64,000 nt of DNA from Lineus longissimus (lineage: Eukaryota > Nemertea > Pilidiophora > Heteronemertea > Lineidae), in contig NC_088322.1 of assembly GCF_910592395.1 (NCBI RefSeq), positions 2,172,001 to 2,236,000 on the forward strand, written 5' to 3'. Positions 40,003 to 52,545 of the stretch are shown piece by piece (within the stretch, counting starts at the first letter, position 1; each line of letters starts with the position of its first letter). The notes under the pieces were generated by a model. The model worked only from the letters and a program-made list of their open reading frames with translations. It was not told where the DNA came from and did no database searches. Made by a program: the position numbers and the translations under genes.

Positions 40003-40215
40003 TCTCCATTGCATACTGTGATCGGCGGAGATTTCAACTACAACCTACTCAAAGAACGTCTTCAAGTGCCGGAACACCCCCTCCATTCATTTCAACAACT
40101 CATCAAGGAACCTACAACACTCAACTGCACACTATTAGATCACATCTATATCAAGTCGCATCCTGATGAAATACTGCAGGAGTGTGCAGAACATACTACA
40201 GCTACCACAACCCAG
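40003..40215 (+). pseudogene. LINE endonuclease fragment
   Basis: Reads VIGGDFNYNLLKERL, then LIKEPTTLNCTLLDHIYIKS. GDFN and the DHI motif are hallmarks of the APE-type endonuclease of non-LTR retrotransposons. Only the end of the domain is present, and the downstream frame becomes Thr/Pro-rich low-complexity sequence (40200-40390). Confidence 0.7.
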
Positions 40216-40730
40216 TCTACTACACGTTCAATCAGTAATAGAGTGGCCACTCGGCATCCCTTGGAAGCAACTCCTCCACTTCGACCACTGCCTCCACAGC
40301 TGCTACCAGAACACCAGCTATGATACCCATCCAATTGATGTTCCTCAACTCCCACCTCAGCCCAACACACCGGCTTCTTCCATATAAAGTAATGGCGGAC
40401 GACTGCCCAAGAGCTGTAACAAGCAAACCGTTTCCACTGTGACGACTGCCTTGATCCACAGCTGCTCTCCGAACACCGATTACGATGCCAATCACCGCTT
40501 TAAGGCTGATTACTCCACCAAGGTACTTCTTTCCACTGTAACCACCTCCAGAGCTGCTCTCAGAACACCAGTTACAGTGCTCATAATCAGTCCTTTCATG
40601 GCTGATTACTGCAACAAGGACACAGTTTTCAGCATGACCACTGTTTCAAAAGGTACTCTCCAAACCAAACTTACGATGCCCATCATCAGTCCTTTCATGA
40701 CTGGTTGATGAAAACTTGTCACACTACATA

Positions 40731-41214
40731 CCGTATTTATGCGCATTTTAGCACATGCGCTTATAAAAAAAATCACTTGTTTTAGGGTATATTTTCAGCC
40801 TTCACTTTGCCCGATTATAAACGCATGTGCTAATATTTTTCGGAGACGTCATCGTCACTGTATTAAAGGGAGGCTGCATGACTTCTAATAACATGCTGGA
40901 AGAATACGTGAACAAACTGTCACAGTCCCGTGCTGCATGATTCCATGTTTAACCCCGCCAGTACTCTGGCATGTTAACTCTGAATACCGCGCACTGCCAC
41001 ATGAAAGACGAAGAGAAAGACACTTTTAAGCAGCAAAACACACAACTGCTGTTCATTCCAGGTGGAATGACCCCTCTCCTGCCACCAATCAACACGCACA
41101 TCAAGAACATTTTTGTTCAATTATTAGCGCACTGCGCTTAAACTGCGCTTATAATTAAATTTAACTGCACCCTCAATTAGCGCGTGCAGTGCGCTTAAAT
41201 GCGCATAAATACAG
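40731..41214. mobile_element. MITE with TA target site (484 bp)
   Basis: Ends CCGTATTTATGCGCA at the left and, read inward from the right, CTGTATTTATGCGCA. Flanked by TA on both sides (40729-40730, 41215-41216), as in Tc1/mariner and pogo elements. The interior has further GCGCTTAAATGCGC-like repeats and no ORF. Confidence 0.7.
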
Positions 41215-41458
41215 TAAGCAGATTACTACCAGTATAAGCACTTAAATTCATTTCCTTCAACCTACCCAACATTAAAAATATGCCCACTCAGCGGAGGCAT
41301 ACATTGCGATTCACACAAATCGCGTTATGTCTAGTTATAACAATAGCCTTCATAATGCAAATTGGGGACATTGCTCTCTTTAATTGGAATTTTAGAATAT
41401 TTAGAATATTGTTCAATAGCCATTGGCTATAGAAGGTGTATTTGCTTTGTCCTTGCAG

Positions 41459-41503
41459 AAAATCGGCAACCAGCAAAAGGATCAAAAAGTAAGAAGACAT
41501 CTG
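41459..41503 (+). CDS. Host gene, Lys-rich exon c (45 bp)
   Basis: Acceptor TTTGTCCTTGCAG, donor GTAGGT, phase 1-1, encodes ENRQPAKGSKSKKTS. Same basic character as exons a and b. Repeat-derived DNA lies between exons b and c. Confidence 0.5.
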
Positions 41504-41813
41504 GTAGGTAACATCAGTTCCAATTCTGCTTTCTTTGGCTCACCTGTAAGCCTTTAGGCCTACCATGGAACAGCGCCAGTCATCGTCGTCATCCGTCATA
41601 ACATTGGTGGCATGCTTCTTTACCACTAGAAATACTAAACTCAACCTTAATATACACACCCCTTGGTGACTGCCACTCAGAGACCGAATCACAGCCTTAT
41701 ACGATTCACGGTTGGGCCACCAGGTTGACCAACATCAAAAATGAAAACATGCAATTGTTCTCTTAATACTGGCTCGAAATATTAAAAATGTGTATGTTAT
41801 CCTCCTGGTTTTT

Positions 41814-42660
41814 AGCTCACCTCTGAAGAGGTGAGTTTTTGCCTTAATAGTGTGGCGTCCGTCGTCGGTGTCCGTTGTCCTCATATGTTAGCAAGGCACG
41901 TTTCGTAACTGTTAGAGCTATTGAGCTGAATCTTGGTACACATGTACCCTTATGTAATTGCAACTTGGAGACTAAGTTTCGGTCCAATGTAACCTAAGGG
42001 TTAAAAGTGAAAATATGCAATATCTCCCTTAATACTGGTCGGAAAATTTTGAAAAAAAATATGGTAGGTACTTCTAGCAATGGTACATCATATATCATAT
42101 ATCTTTCATTTGGTTTTACAAATGTACCTCGCTTCCGGAACTATACATCATATATCCTCCGGGTTTTTGATTTGACCTACTTTTCAAGGTCACAGAGGTC
42201 AAAATGCATTTAATCATCGTAAATCACTGTAAGGTTGCCCGTTTCGTTTCTATTTGAGCTAGAAGCTTCTAAACTTGTGTGAACGTGTATTTAGTGAAGT
42301 GACCCTCTAATTTACCCCTAACATTTGGCGTGCTTGGACATCAAATATGGCCACCGGGCGGCCATCTTGAAAATCGAACAAAGTTAATTACTCTGAAACT
42401 GATGATTGGATTGCAACCAAATTTCATGTGATTATGTATCTACATGTATTATGTACTCTTTATGTTATCCCAAATTTTCAATGTTCTCTGATGACAAATG
42501 TGGCCAGCAGGCCGCCATCTTGAAAGTTCAACGAAACCCTATTACTCCCTAAACTGTTGATTAGATGTCAACCAATCTCCATGTGACATGTACATCCACT
42601 GCAAATGACAAGCACTAGCATTGACCGAGGTGAGCAAATGGTCCCTGGACCATTCATTAT
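41814..42660. repeat. Hairpin-ended dispersed repeat, copy
   Basis: Start TTTAGCTCACCTCTGAAGAG then GTGAG (hairpin CTCACCTC/GAGGTGAG); end GGTGAGCAAATGGTCCCTGG then ACCATT (hairpin). The interior has AAGGTCACAGAGGTCAAA. A partial copy precedes it at 41538-41810. Non-coding. Confidence 0.65.
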
Positions 42661-44290
42661 TGACCTGCTTTTCAGGGTCGCAGAGGTCAAAGTTTTGAGC
42701 AGGGCAACCTGGAAAAGCACTATATAAATTACTGATCTGATTTGATTTGAAGCACCACCATTAGACAACAGCAACACGTTCTGTTATAATGCTTAGGCAT
42801 GGATTTCAAACTTACTATACATGTACTGCTGGGTGACTTCTACTCAAAGACCGAATCGCGGCTGCTACGGTTTTGCCGCCAAGGGGTCAAATGTCAAAAG
42901 TGAAAATATGCAATTATTTCTCCCTTACATAGCTATAATACTGGTCTGAAACTTTGAAGAAAAAAAACAGCACCACTGTTAGACAACATCAGCAGATTTT
43001 CTTATCGCTTTTGCCAGAGATCTAAAATTTGGTTAGACTTCACCCCCGGAGAATCAAAATCTTAACCTAAAATATAACTGTATGTCGGTATGCCATGAGA
43101 GAACCGTTTTTGCAAAGAAACTACCGAGGGACTTGGAATTCAGGAATACCAGATGACTGGAGTCTGGACTTGGCACAAATTGCCCAGAGTTCAGGATTTT
43201 GATTCTCTGGGGTGGACTTGATCACCCAGGTCTGAGTTCTTCACCGCGCATGTTCTGGCATGTCTGGGGAGGCAGTCCGAGGGACTGGGCGTGATCAGAA
43301 CTGCCTTTTCCAATCCCACTCTCTTCCGGTGACTGTCTCTCTACTTTTAGTTTCAATTTTAACTTACAATTCGAGCCCTTCCAGTAATGAATTAAAAAAC
43401 TGTTTCTACTTGAAAGAAATATACTTGAATGAAACACTTGCTGAACAAAGATATTGAAGAGTAAACAACCTCGACCCAGGATAATTTAGTAGACATGACG
43501 TGCGGACAGGGCTCATGCCAATGCATTTTGCATTACTGATTTGTACATGCATGTGGCCAGACTTGTGTATACTACGTAAGGAGTCTCGTGGTGACAGACT
43601 TAACACTTTGTGCAAATGTAGCCTACCCCTGGGTGACCCCGACTCAGAGATTGAGTCGCATCATTTTATGCTTATTTCGGGCAGAACTTTAAAAGTGAAC
43701 ATACATGCAAAACTCCCTTGATGATGATCTGATCATTTGTAAAATAGTATACATGTAGTGCTGCCATTCTAAACACAGAGGGCTACTGGGGACGGCGAGG
43801 TTGATGGACGGACATAGACCCTCTAAAGTCGTTCGACGACTCCATATTGAAAAATTATTCCAAGTCGTCACCACATGACGATTGTGACGAGGTCGCGCAG
43901 GTGGTAGAGTGAATTGGCAAAGAATAATTTTCAGCAAATAATCTTATTTCGTTTCATTCTCCATTATCGTATTGATATAAATCAGTGATTTGATTAAGAA
44001 TATATTGGAACCTGATTTTAACACTTGAATCACGTTTTTGAAACAATTTTAGAATCAAGGTCAAATGAAGTAGTTTTTGGTGCCAATGACGTCACCAATG
44101 GCGGATTTGCACTGCTTTTCGAGTCGATTCTCTATAATCGATTCGAAGTTGCGAGTGGTAGTGCTGCTAGCATTGAAGAATACATCTAGGCCTACTATCA
44201 ATTGACAGAAATGCTCTCTCAAATAAATGTTAACGATAATAATGATAACTTTTTTTAAATTGAGAGTAATAAATTTTCATAGCAGTCCAG
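42661..44290. other. Host intron-like sequence, no gene seen
   Basis: Contains scattered remnants of the hairpin-ended family (ACTTCTACTCAAAGACCGAAT and similar near 42830-42960) and otherwise unique-looking A+T-rich sequence. No protein or RNA gene recognised. Confidence 0.4.
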
Positions 44291-44344
44291 GAAAAAGTGG
44301 CTCATGTTTGTGTAGCTCTTACAAAACTAGTACCGGTATCATCA
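44291..44344 (+). CDS. Possible host exon (54 bp), weak
   Basis: Lies between CAGTCCAG and GTAAGT, phase 1-1 and free of stops (GKSGSCLCSSYKTSTGII). Only the splice-site fit and phase support it. Confidence 0.25.
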
Positions 44345-44873
44345 GTAAGTATCAGATCGTAGTGCTTATGACGCGATTGAAAAACAATTACCACCTACCA
44401 CGCAAAAGTTGCCTCGTACTGTTTGTCAGATCATAATGTGGAATTATTTCAGCACCCTCTGATGTGATTGGGATGTACAGCATGCCCCGACCCACAGTGC
44501 AATGCGACATTGAGTTTTGCATGACATCATAAGATTTAATGACGAAACTTCACATCATGGACGATGTCATTAATGATTTGATGGATGATGTCACAAATGA
44601 AATGACTTGCAGATCTTGCCTCCATACGAGGCGATATGATGCCTATTCTGTGTTGTAGGGTTCCATCGTGTGGCATTTTGCATCAAACAAAAACTTCTAG
44701 GATACGAAGCGGTAGCGCATCTATCAGAACATGATACAATCTGATACTTACATGTGGTATACTAACTATAAAATACATATTCATGTACACAAAATGTAAT
44801 ATGATATCCTTTGGTAGAAACATGCATTCAAATAGGAGACTGTCCTCAGTTTGAATGTCAAATCTGTACTTTT
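44345..44873. other. Host intron-like sequence, no gene seen
   Basis: Contains a short imperfect repeat of GATGTCA/AATGAT-type blocks (44540-44600) and a single GGAGACTGTCCTCAGTTTGA motif at 44836. Nothing coding recognised. Confidence 0.35.
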
Positions 44874-45520
44874 TAGCTTACCTCTCAGAGAGGTAAGCTT
44901 TTGCTTTGGTGTGGCGTCCGTCGTCGTCGTCGTCATCTGTTAGCAGGGCACGTTTTGTGACTACTGGAGCTATTGAATTGAAATTTGGTACACTTGTTTC
45001 CCTATGTGGTGTCACCTGGGAGACCAAAGGAAGGTCAAATAGCATGAATTGGCCGATACTGGCACATTTCGCAACTAATGAAGCTATTGACGTGAAACTT
45101 GATACAAATGTACCTCCCAGTGAAATGACCTTGGGCAGCCAATTTGGTCTGGTTTAATTATTCCTTTGGCCATTAGGTGGCTAAAACGGAAAACACACAA
45201 AGTGTTATATCTCTTTAAATCAGGGCTGGATCATCGCCAAATTTTTATCGTAGGTACATCTAATGATGATACATAACATATTACACAGGTTTCTGATATG
45301 ACCTACTTTTCAAGGTCCTCACAGCTAAAACGGACTATATCTGCTGAACTAATGGCTGGATCCTTGTAAAACTGTCATTATCGATAAGTAATAAGGCTAC
45401 ACATCACGTAAATCCAACTTTTGATTTGACCTACCTTTCAAGGCCACAGGGTCAAATACTTTGCTAATGTCTCAGTCTGACGAGAGGTAGGCACAATGGC
45501 CCTCGCCATTTCATTCAGTA
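44874..45520. repeat. Hairpin-ended dispersed repeat, copy
   Basis: Start hairpin CTTACCTCTC/GAGAGGTAAG (44877-44899), end motif GGTAGGCACAATGGCCCTCG then CCATT. Interior similar to 46960-47500. Non-coding. Confidence 0.65.
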
Positions 45521-46472
45521 TCTTGTAGCAAAACCTATAGTGGAAAAAAGAGGACTGCTCTCATCAGTCGTGTACATGTCAAATGGAAGAAATGTGTCCA
45601 TTTCCATTGCCAGCGCTATGACTCGTAGCATGGACACTGACTTGACCAAAACAGTTTTTCATCAACAAAAACCAGCACTGACCCCAGAATTCTGTAAAGC
45701 GATGTTCTCTTGTTGCATATAAAGCCTGTATATTAATTGATGGCGCCTTCTGGGGTGCCAGGCTACAAGCGACGAAGCAAGTAAAGAAAAAAAGGCTACT
45801 GGTATGTTCCCAGTTTGGCACGGGGAAGGTCAATACAGACCTCTGGCAATTGCGGTGCACCCATGCACTACGAGTATACTCGTAGCTGGCAGTCAACGTG
45901 TTAATTATGTAATGTTATTGCCCCTGCCACAATGTATATTAAGTAGGGGCATTATGGTGGGTTTCCCGTCCTCATATTTCTATGGTGAAACAGGGGGAGG
46001 CTCCCTTTCAAATTAGGTTGAGATATCATAAATAAATTATAAAAACTATATGCACAACTATACTATTTAAACAAATCTATTTATGCTGATATTCAATATG
46101 GCCGGCAGGAAGACGTATAGAAGTACCGGTACATAAGATTCAACTCTTAAAATGTATAATTCGTTCTAATACATTTACATGCAACAATATCATTCTTGTA
46201 ATCTTTCTATTCATATTGTGAATGCAAAAACATTTCCAACATTTTTTAGCAAAACGCACAAATGAAGCTAGGCTTCGACTATCAGACTTGTAAATATATT
46301 CACATTGATTTATTATTCGGCAACCCATCTGGAGTCATCCAACAACAACTACTGTGATTACTGTTGTCTGAGGTTGATACATACCAGGGCAGGGGCATTC
46401 TTACAATCGCCGCGATTGTTTTAGGGGGCCTATATCCAAATTTGTTTAATGTTTTTACAAAATTGTTTTCAG
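45521..46472. other. Intron before the last host exon, no gene seen
   Basis: A+T-rich. Short ORFs here have no recognisable content. Confidence 0.35.
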
Positions 46473-46666
46473 TCTCAAAGCCATGGACAGATGAAGAGAG
46501 GACAGCTGTGCTAGCATATTTCAACAAGGATATCCATTTAGCAAGGTGCCCTGGAAAAGATGCTATTGAGTCCCTCATATCAGCAGAACCCCGCCTCAAA
46601 GGCAGAGAATGGAAAACTATCAAAGATTTCGTTCGATATCATATTTTCAAATTGAAATCAAAGTAG
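46473..46666 (+). CDS. Host gene, terminal exon with SANT-like C-terminal domain
   Basis: Acceptor AAATTGTTTTCAG, phase 1 entry matching the upstream exons, 64 codons, stop TAG 46664-46666. Encodes KPWTDEERTAVLAYFNKDI, a PGKDAIESLI segment and LKGREWKTIKDFVRYHIF. This Trp-spaced helical pattern is like a SANT/Myb-like domain that I know as the C-terminus of many uncharacterised invertebrate and fish proteins, some transposon-linked. With the Lys-rich exons upstream it suggests a nuclear DNA-binding protein. Confidence 0.65.
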
Positions 46667-46779
46667 GCCTACATGTACAGAAAGGTGCAAATATCTGAAA
46701 CACTTGGCAAATCTTAAAAACTGCTGTTTAGTTAATACAGTTCGCTAAGTCTCATTATTCGCAGGTCTTGTCTGATAAG

Positions 46780-47505
46780 GTGAGCAGTTGCTCGTGCTCA
46801 CCATTTCTTGCCTAAAATGAAACCAAGGTGAGCATATTTTGTTCTCCTAAAATTGATAATTACTCACATAGAAATGAGTCAAATTAAGGATACTTCACGT
46901 AATAGTTTAAAATTGCTCACCTACCCAAATTTGAGGCGAGCATATATTTGCTCATCTACAATATTTGTTTATATTTGTTGACTCCTGGTTTGGCTACCAG
47001 TCGGCAAAAACCGAAAACACAAAAAGTGCTATATCTCCTTAATGCAGGGCTGGATCATCGCCAAATTTTTATCATAGGTTCATCTAATGACGATACATAA
47101 CATATCACACAGATTTTTGATTTGACCTACTTTTAAAGGTCACAGAGGTCAAATAGTGAAAGTGGCCGATACTGTCACATTTCGCAACTAATGAAGCTAT
47201 TGACATGAAACTTGGTACAAATGTACCTGCTAGTGAAATGACCTTGGATACCAAATTTTGGTGCGGTCGTATTCTTTTTTGGCCACCAGGTGGTTAAAAC
47301 CAAAAAGGAAAAAAGGGCTATTCTGCTGAACTAATGTTTGGATATTTGTAAAACTGTTATCGGTATGTAATAAGCCTACACATCATGTAAGTCCAATTTT
47401 TGATTTGACCTACTTTTCAAGGTCACAGAGGTCAAATACTTAGCTGATGTCTCAGTCTGACGAGAGGTAAGCACAATGGCCCTGGCCATTTCATTTGATT
47501 AAACG
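46780..47505. repeat. Hairpin-ended dispersed repeat, copies/fragments
   Basis: 46780-46805 carries a short hairpin (GGTGAGCAG-TTGCTCGTG-CTCACC). 46960-47505 has the interior (AAAGGTCACAGAGGTCAAAT twice) and the end motif GGTAAGCACAATGGCCCTGG then CCATT. Confidence 0.6.
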
Positions 47506-49600
47506 TTTATGGCCACCAAGCGTCAAATGTGAAAGTAGGCGATTGTTCACATACTAATGGTCCTAGAAATTTGAAAGTAATGCACAGTAGAACACATTTG
47601 TAACTGCAACCCATGACGACAGGGTGGCTGATTTTAAGCTGAATGCAGTATTTCACAGTGGTCTGGTTAATTTCAAGAACTTGCATGAATGTACTATAAT
47701 TCCTCTTTTTGGTTGCAGTCTAAAATTTAGCAAACCCAAGTCAGTGAGCCTTGTTTTAACCCAGTTAATTGTTCTGTTCCTCCATGACTTTGCAATTTAC
47801 AACAGTTCTGTTCATTCATGATGTTCTTTTTTTATTGTTGCTGAGTACATGTATATCAGAATCCAAGATTGGATTTGTGAAAATTGCCTTAATGAAACAT
47901 TTTGGTGTTCTTAATTCTACTCTTTGCAATTAACTACATGTATCTAAACTCTGCGAACGTAGGCTATTTTACTATTCCTGGCCTGTTCGTTTAGCTTCCT
48001 CTCGATGCTTCATAATGCCAAGTCCAGCATTAGTCGTATGTTGGCATGTTCCGTTACCACAACACTACAGCCAGCAGAGTTAGGATTTGCCCCGGTCTTT
48101 GATTTGAAGATTGTGGTTACCAAGAACACCCTTGAAAACGCAACCTGCACAAACAGCGGACGTCCTCAGTTTACGATGCCATCATGAATACATGTGCTGT
48201 CCTCAGTCTGATAGTGTTACATGTATTTTGGTAAAACACGTTCATTCAAGGACTTGTTGCAAGCAGATGAACAATCTTGGAAAAAATTATTGATCTCAAA
48301 ATTGTACAAAATCTCAGCATTTTGATACTTTGATATTTCTCAAAACTGACATAAGATTTTTTAGATTTTTTTTGGCAGAAGGTCTTAGAATAAAATTGTC
48401 TAAGGTATAATATAGGATTAATTTTATTTTAAAAAAATGCATACATAAAAATTACATAATATCACAAATATGTAATACTTGATATGCAATTCATCATGAG
48501 CTCAATTATGATATCATTTGATAGCCCGGAAGATTCTCCAGAAGTGGTAAAAAAATTGTTTCAAAAGGTTTATCCGCTCCTAAGAATATGAGCATGGCAA
48601 AGTGGTCCAATAATGTTTTCCAAGATTAGACATAATCGTGGATACACTACAGTAGACTACGAACTTAGGACAGAGTAGATTTATGGCCTGCATGCCAGAT
48701 AAAGACTGGGGTATTTGTCTGTTTTCAACATCAGCATTGAGGCAAATCATTTTAAACACAGGCCTAGTATTTTTTTATGATGTCCATGTATACAATGAAC
48801 ACCACAGGGAAGCTTGTCCATGGATACATTTACATCTAGAGCATGGAATAATTGAATTTACCTTTCTCTGTCTAAAATAGGTTGCATGTACCGATAAACT
48901 ATTAAAACAGTGAAAACTAGGAAAGAGTGTGGAAATCATGGAACAGTCCTTAAAGGGATGTACATATATTTAATCAAAATATTAGCTGACTTCTTAGCTT
49001 CAATAATGGTGAATTGCAATGGTTTAGACTTATTCGTCCCTTGGTGGTGGGGTAGTGCAATGGTTTTGAGTTTGAATCCAACCAAACATTGGTCTAACAC
49101 ATCACTGAACCCAAAATATCAAAGGTAACAACCAACAACCATCCCACCATTGAACCCCATATTCAAAGGATTCTAAGCCCCAACAATTATACCACCCAAC
49201 CACTGATGCCCAAAGTCTAAGCCCACAATCAAAGCACTTCCCAACCCTTGCACCCCAAGAAGTAATAATGTTCGAACCCACAACCGTTGTACAACATGAC
49301 TACCCAACCATGAAGCCAAGAAGTCTGAACCGTTGCAATACTCCAACCAAGAATTCTTGTTGAATATACACATGTCGTTCTATTGAGTGTTTCCATGAGC
49401 TCCACGCATTTTCCCAACTTTTCACCTGTTCCATGGTTTACCTACTACGAGCATGAAATGCTTATGTTACCAAATCCCCAATTTCAAGAAGACGACTGCC
49501 GTAAATGTAATCTGTGTTTGTTTTTTTAAAATAAAGTTTATGTTTTGATACTAGCTGTCCTCAGTTGTTTTGTTTATTGAAGCTACTAGAAGACCATCTC
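47506..49600. other. Host sequence, no gene seen
   Basis: A+T-rich, without recognised coding or RNA features. Single occurrences of CTGTCCTCAGT-type motifs at about 48200 and 49555. Confidence 0.35.
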
Positions 49601-49609
49601 TGGTGACAT

Positions 49610-50525
49610 ATATGATTGTCCTTGTTGGAGGACAACCTACTGTCTTTTGAGACACCCTGAATAGGGAGTTCTTCATCCAGTACATCATGTCCTTGTCAGA
49701 GGACAACCTATTGTCTTTTGAGACACCCTGAATAGGGAGTTCTTCATCCAGTACATCATGTCCTTGTCAGAGGACAACCTATTGTCTTTTGAGACACCCT
49801 GAATAGGGAGTTCTTCATCCAGTACATCATGTCCTTGTCGGAGGACAACCTACTGTCTTTTGAGACACCCTGAATAGGGCGTTCTTCATCCAGTACATCA
49901 TGTCCTTGTCAGAGGACAACCTATTGTCTTTTGAGACACCCTGAATAGGGAGTTCTTCATCCAGTACATCATGTCCTTGTTGGAGGACAACCTACTGTCT
50001 TTTGAGACACCCTGAATAGGGCGTTCTTCATCCAGTACATCATGTCCTTGTCGGAGGACAATCTATTGTATTTTGTGACACCCTGAATAGGGAGTCCTTC
50101 ATCCAGTACATCATGTCCTTGTCGGAGGACAACCTATTGTCTTTTGTGACAGCCTGAATAGGGAGTCCTTCATCCAGTACATCATGCCATTGTCGGAGGA
50201 CAACCTACTGTCTTTTGAGACACCCTGAATAGGGCGTTCTTCATCCAGTACACCATGTCATTGTCAGAGGACAACCTATTGTCTTTTGAGACACCCTGAA
50301 TAGGGAGTTCTTCATCCAGCATATCATGTCCTTGTTGGAGGACAACCTACTGTCTTTTGAGACACCCTGAATAGGGAGTTCTTCATCCAGTCCATCATGT
50401 CCTTGTCAGAGGACAACCTATTGTCTTTTGAGACACCCTGAATAGGGAGTTCTTCATCCAGTACATCATGTCCTTGTTGGAGGACAACCTACTGTCTTTT
50501 GAGACACCCTGCATGGGGAGTTCAA
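49610..50525. repeat. 71-bp tandem repeat (about 13 copies)
   Basis: Unit with TGTCCTTGTCAGAGGACAAC and then CTATTGTCTTTTGAGACACC, CTGAATAGGGAGTTCTTCAT; starts at 49688 and 49759 give 71 bp. Two variant sets (TCAGAGG/CTATTG and TTGGAGG/CTACTG, with AGTTC or CGTTC) partly alternate. Confidence 0.9.
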
Positions 50526-51900
50526 AATAACAATGAGTTTATTATAAGAGAAAATTATGTACAATATTTATGGTATCAGGAGACTTCCCCCCTGGACATC
50601 TGGACATTTGCCCCCCGGACTTCTGCCCCCCTTCTGCGTCATTTCAATTCAATTTCAAATGCGGCCTATTTCAACTAAATGATACTTATGACAGTTGGGT
50701 CTATATCGGGGCCGACACAAAGAATTATTGGTTAAACTGTAGGCCCTTACACATGGTGTATGTGCATTGCATGCTTTGGTAGTAATCGACGAAACACCCC
50801 TGTGACAAAGTGTGCTTTGATAATACCATCGGTGCGTGGCTCATCGGTTAGACCGGATGTTGAATTGTATACGTATTGTGTTTCTGTCATAAACAAGAAA
50901 ATTACCACACACTGTAGGCTTCATAAGATATTATTTGGTAGTTACAATAACAGAAGAAACTCTGCTCCGGCGACGAAGTGTGCTTTGATTAAACAAAGCA
51001 GGCGCGGACCCAAGGGGATGGAGTGAATGAATTATGTTGACTTGAATCGAACATGCACATGCACAGGGGCAGTTTTTCGTGGGGATGCGTACGCAATCCG
51101 AGGGCGGTCCTCAGTTTTACTCAACCGGTACATGTATTCTGCTCATATTTCATTTCTCTCGAGCAAAGTGAGGACTGTCCTCATTTTGGGTGGATCCTGC
51201 GTCTTCCGATTTTGGCATGCACTTTTCTTTTCTGAATCGAACTCATGGTTATCTTGTTCTTTGTCGACTAGATCTAATCAGATTTCATGTTTTCGTGGTC
51301 TTCCGTTTTTACTGGTTTATTTGGAAGTAGCCACCAGGGAATTTTAAGAGTTTATGGTCTGATTTTTATACGGTTATGTATGAATGGATTTGATTCTACT
51401 TCCATTTCAGGGGTAATTCTAGATAATGTTTTAGTCATTGGCCTAGTTTGTTTGCGTTTAATGATTATGCTTACATTTGATAGTAACGTAGTCATGTTAG
51501 CTTGAACATATAAGGGGATTAGTAAGACATTTGGAAACAAATTAATGATTGCTTAGGTTGGGATGATTTAATATATAATCAAGAAATGCTTGATTAGTAA
51601 GATTTGAATATCAAAAATATGTCGTTAAATTTAAAATTTTGAGAAAATTTTCATTAAATTGGGGGGATGTAATATCTCTGTATACGGTATCCTTGGCAAC
51701 AGCCAATAGGAACATCCTGTGCCATCCATGCCAGGCTTTGTTACATAACCAGCCAAGAGATACCAAGGGATGGATTGGTAGGTAAGGAGATGAGGCTTGG
51801 CTCTCATCGAGGAGAGACCAAATAAATAGTATAAAGAGAAATCGATGTTGTCAGATTGTTGGGAGCAGGAACCTGGAGGGCGCAAGCCTATATATTACAG
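50526..51900. other. Host spacer with diverged units of the 240-bp repeat
   Basis: Contains older relatives of the next repeat at about 50800-51000 and 51060-51240 (AATCCGAGGGCGGTCCTCAG, GTGAGGACTGTCCTCATTTT). 51241-51900 has nothing recognised. Confidence 0.45.
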
Positions 51901-51904
51901 TAGG

Positions 51905-52545
51905 CATACAAATGTCTAGACAAACAGAGCATCATTTGCTAGTCACATATGAAGAACCTGCAACGAGGTGCGCTTTGATAATGCAATCCGAGGGCGGTCC
52001 TCAATTTGCGTGTACATGTTTTCCGCACATGTTTTGTTTCTGTCGACGAGCAAAGCGAGGACTGTCCTCATTTTGGGTGGATTCTGCGTCTTCCGATTTT
52101 GGCATGCAAACTCGATAGCTTATGCCTTCTTCATACACTGTAGGCCTATATATGTCTTGACAAACAGAGCATCGTTTGCTAGTTACAGATGATGAACCTG
52201 CAACGAGGTGCGCTTTGATAATGCAATCCGAGGGCGGTCCTCGATTTGCGTGTACATGTTTTCCGCATATGTTTTGTTTCTGTCGACGAGCAAAGCGAGG
52301 ACTGTCCTCATTTTGGTTGGATCCTGCTTCTTCCGATTTGATTTGGCAACTCTGGTACAGTTTTTGTTTACACTATAAACCTACATAGCTCTGACAAACA
52401 GAGCATTTTTGCTAGTATAGCAGAAGAAGAACCACTCGTTTAATGCAATCAGAGGGCGGTCCTCAGTTTGACTGCAGACGTTCCTACACACTTCTTGTTG
52501 TATTTGATAGGTAAACTGAGGACTGTCCTCTCCTGGTCTGGATAA
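51905..52545. repeat. 235-240-bp tandem repeat (2.7 copies)
   Basis: CAAACAGAGC marks the starts at 51921, 52161 and 52395. Each unit contains the pair CCGAGGGCGGTCCTC and GCGAGGACTGTCCTC about 75 bp apart. Confidence 0.85.

Noticed and set aside
39786-40037. ORFs around 39750-40040 as genes
   Set aside because: They lie in diverged non-coding tandem units with AAGATGGCCGCC-type cores.
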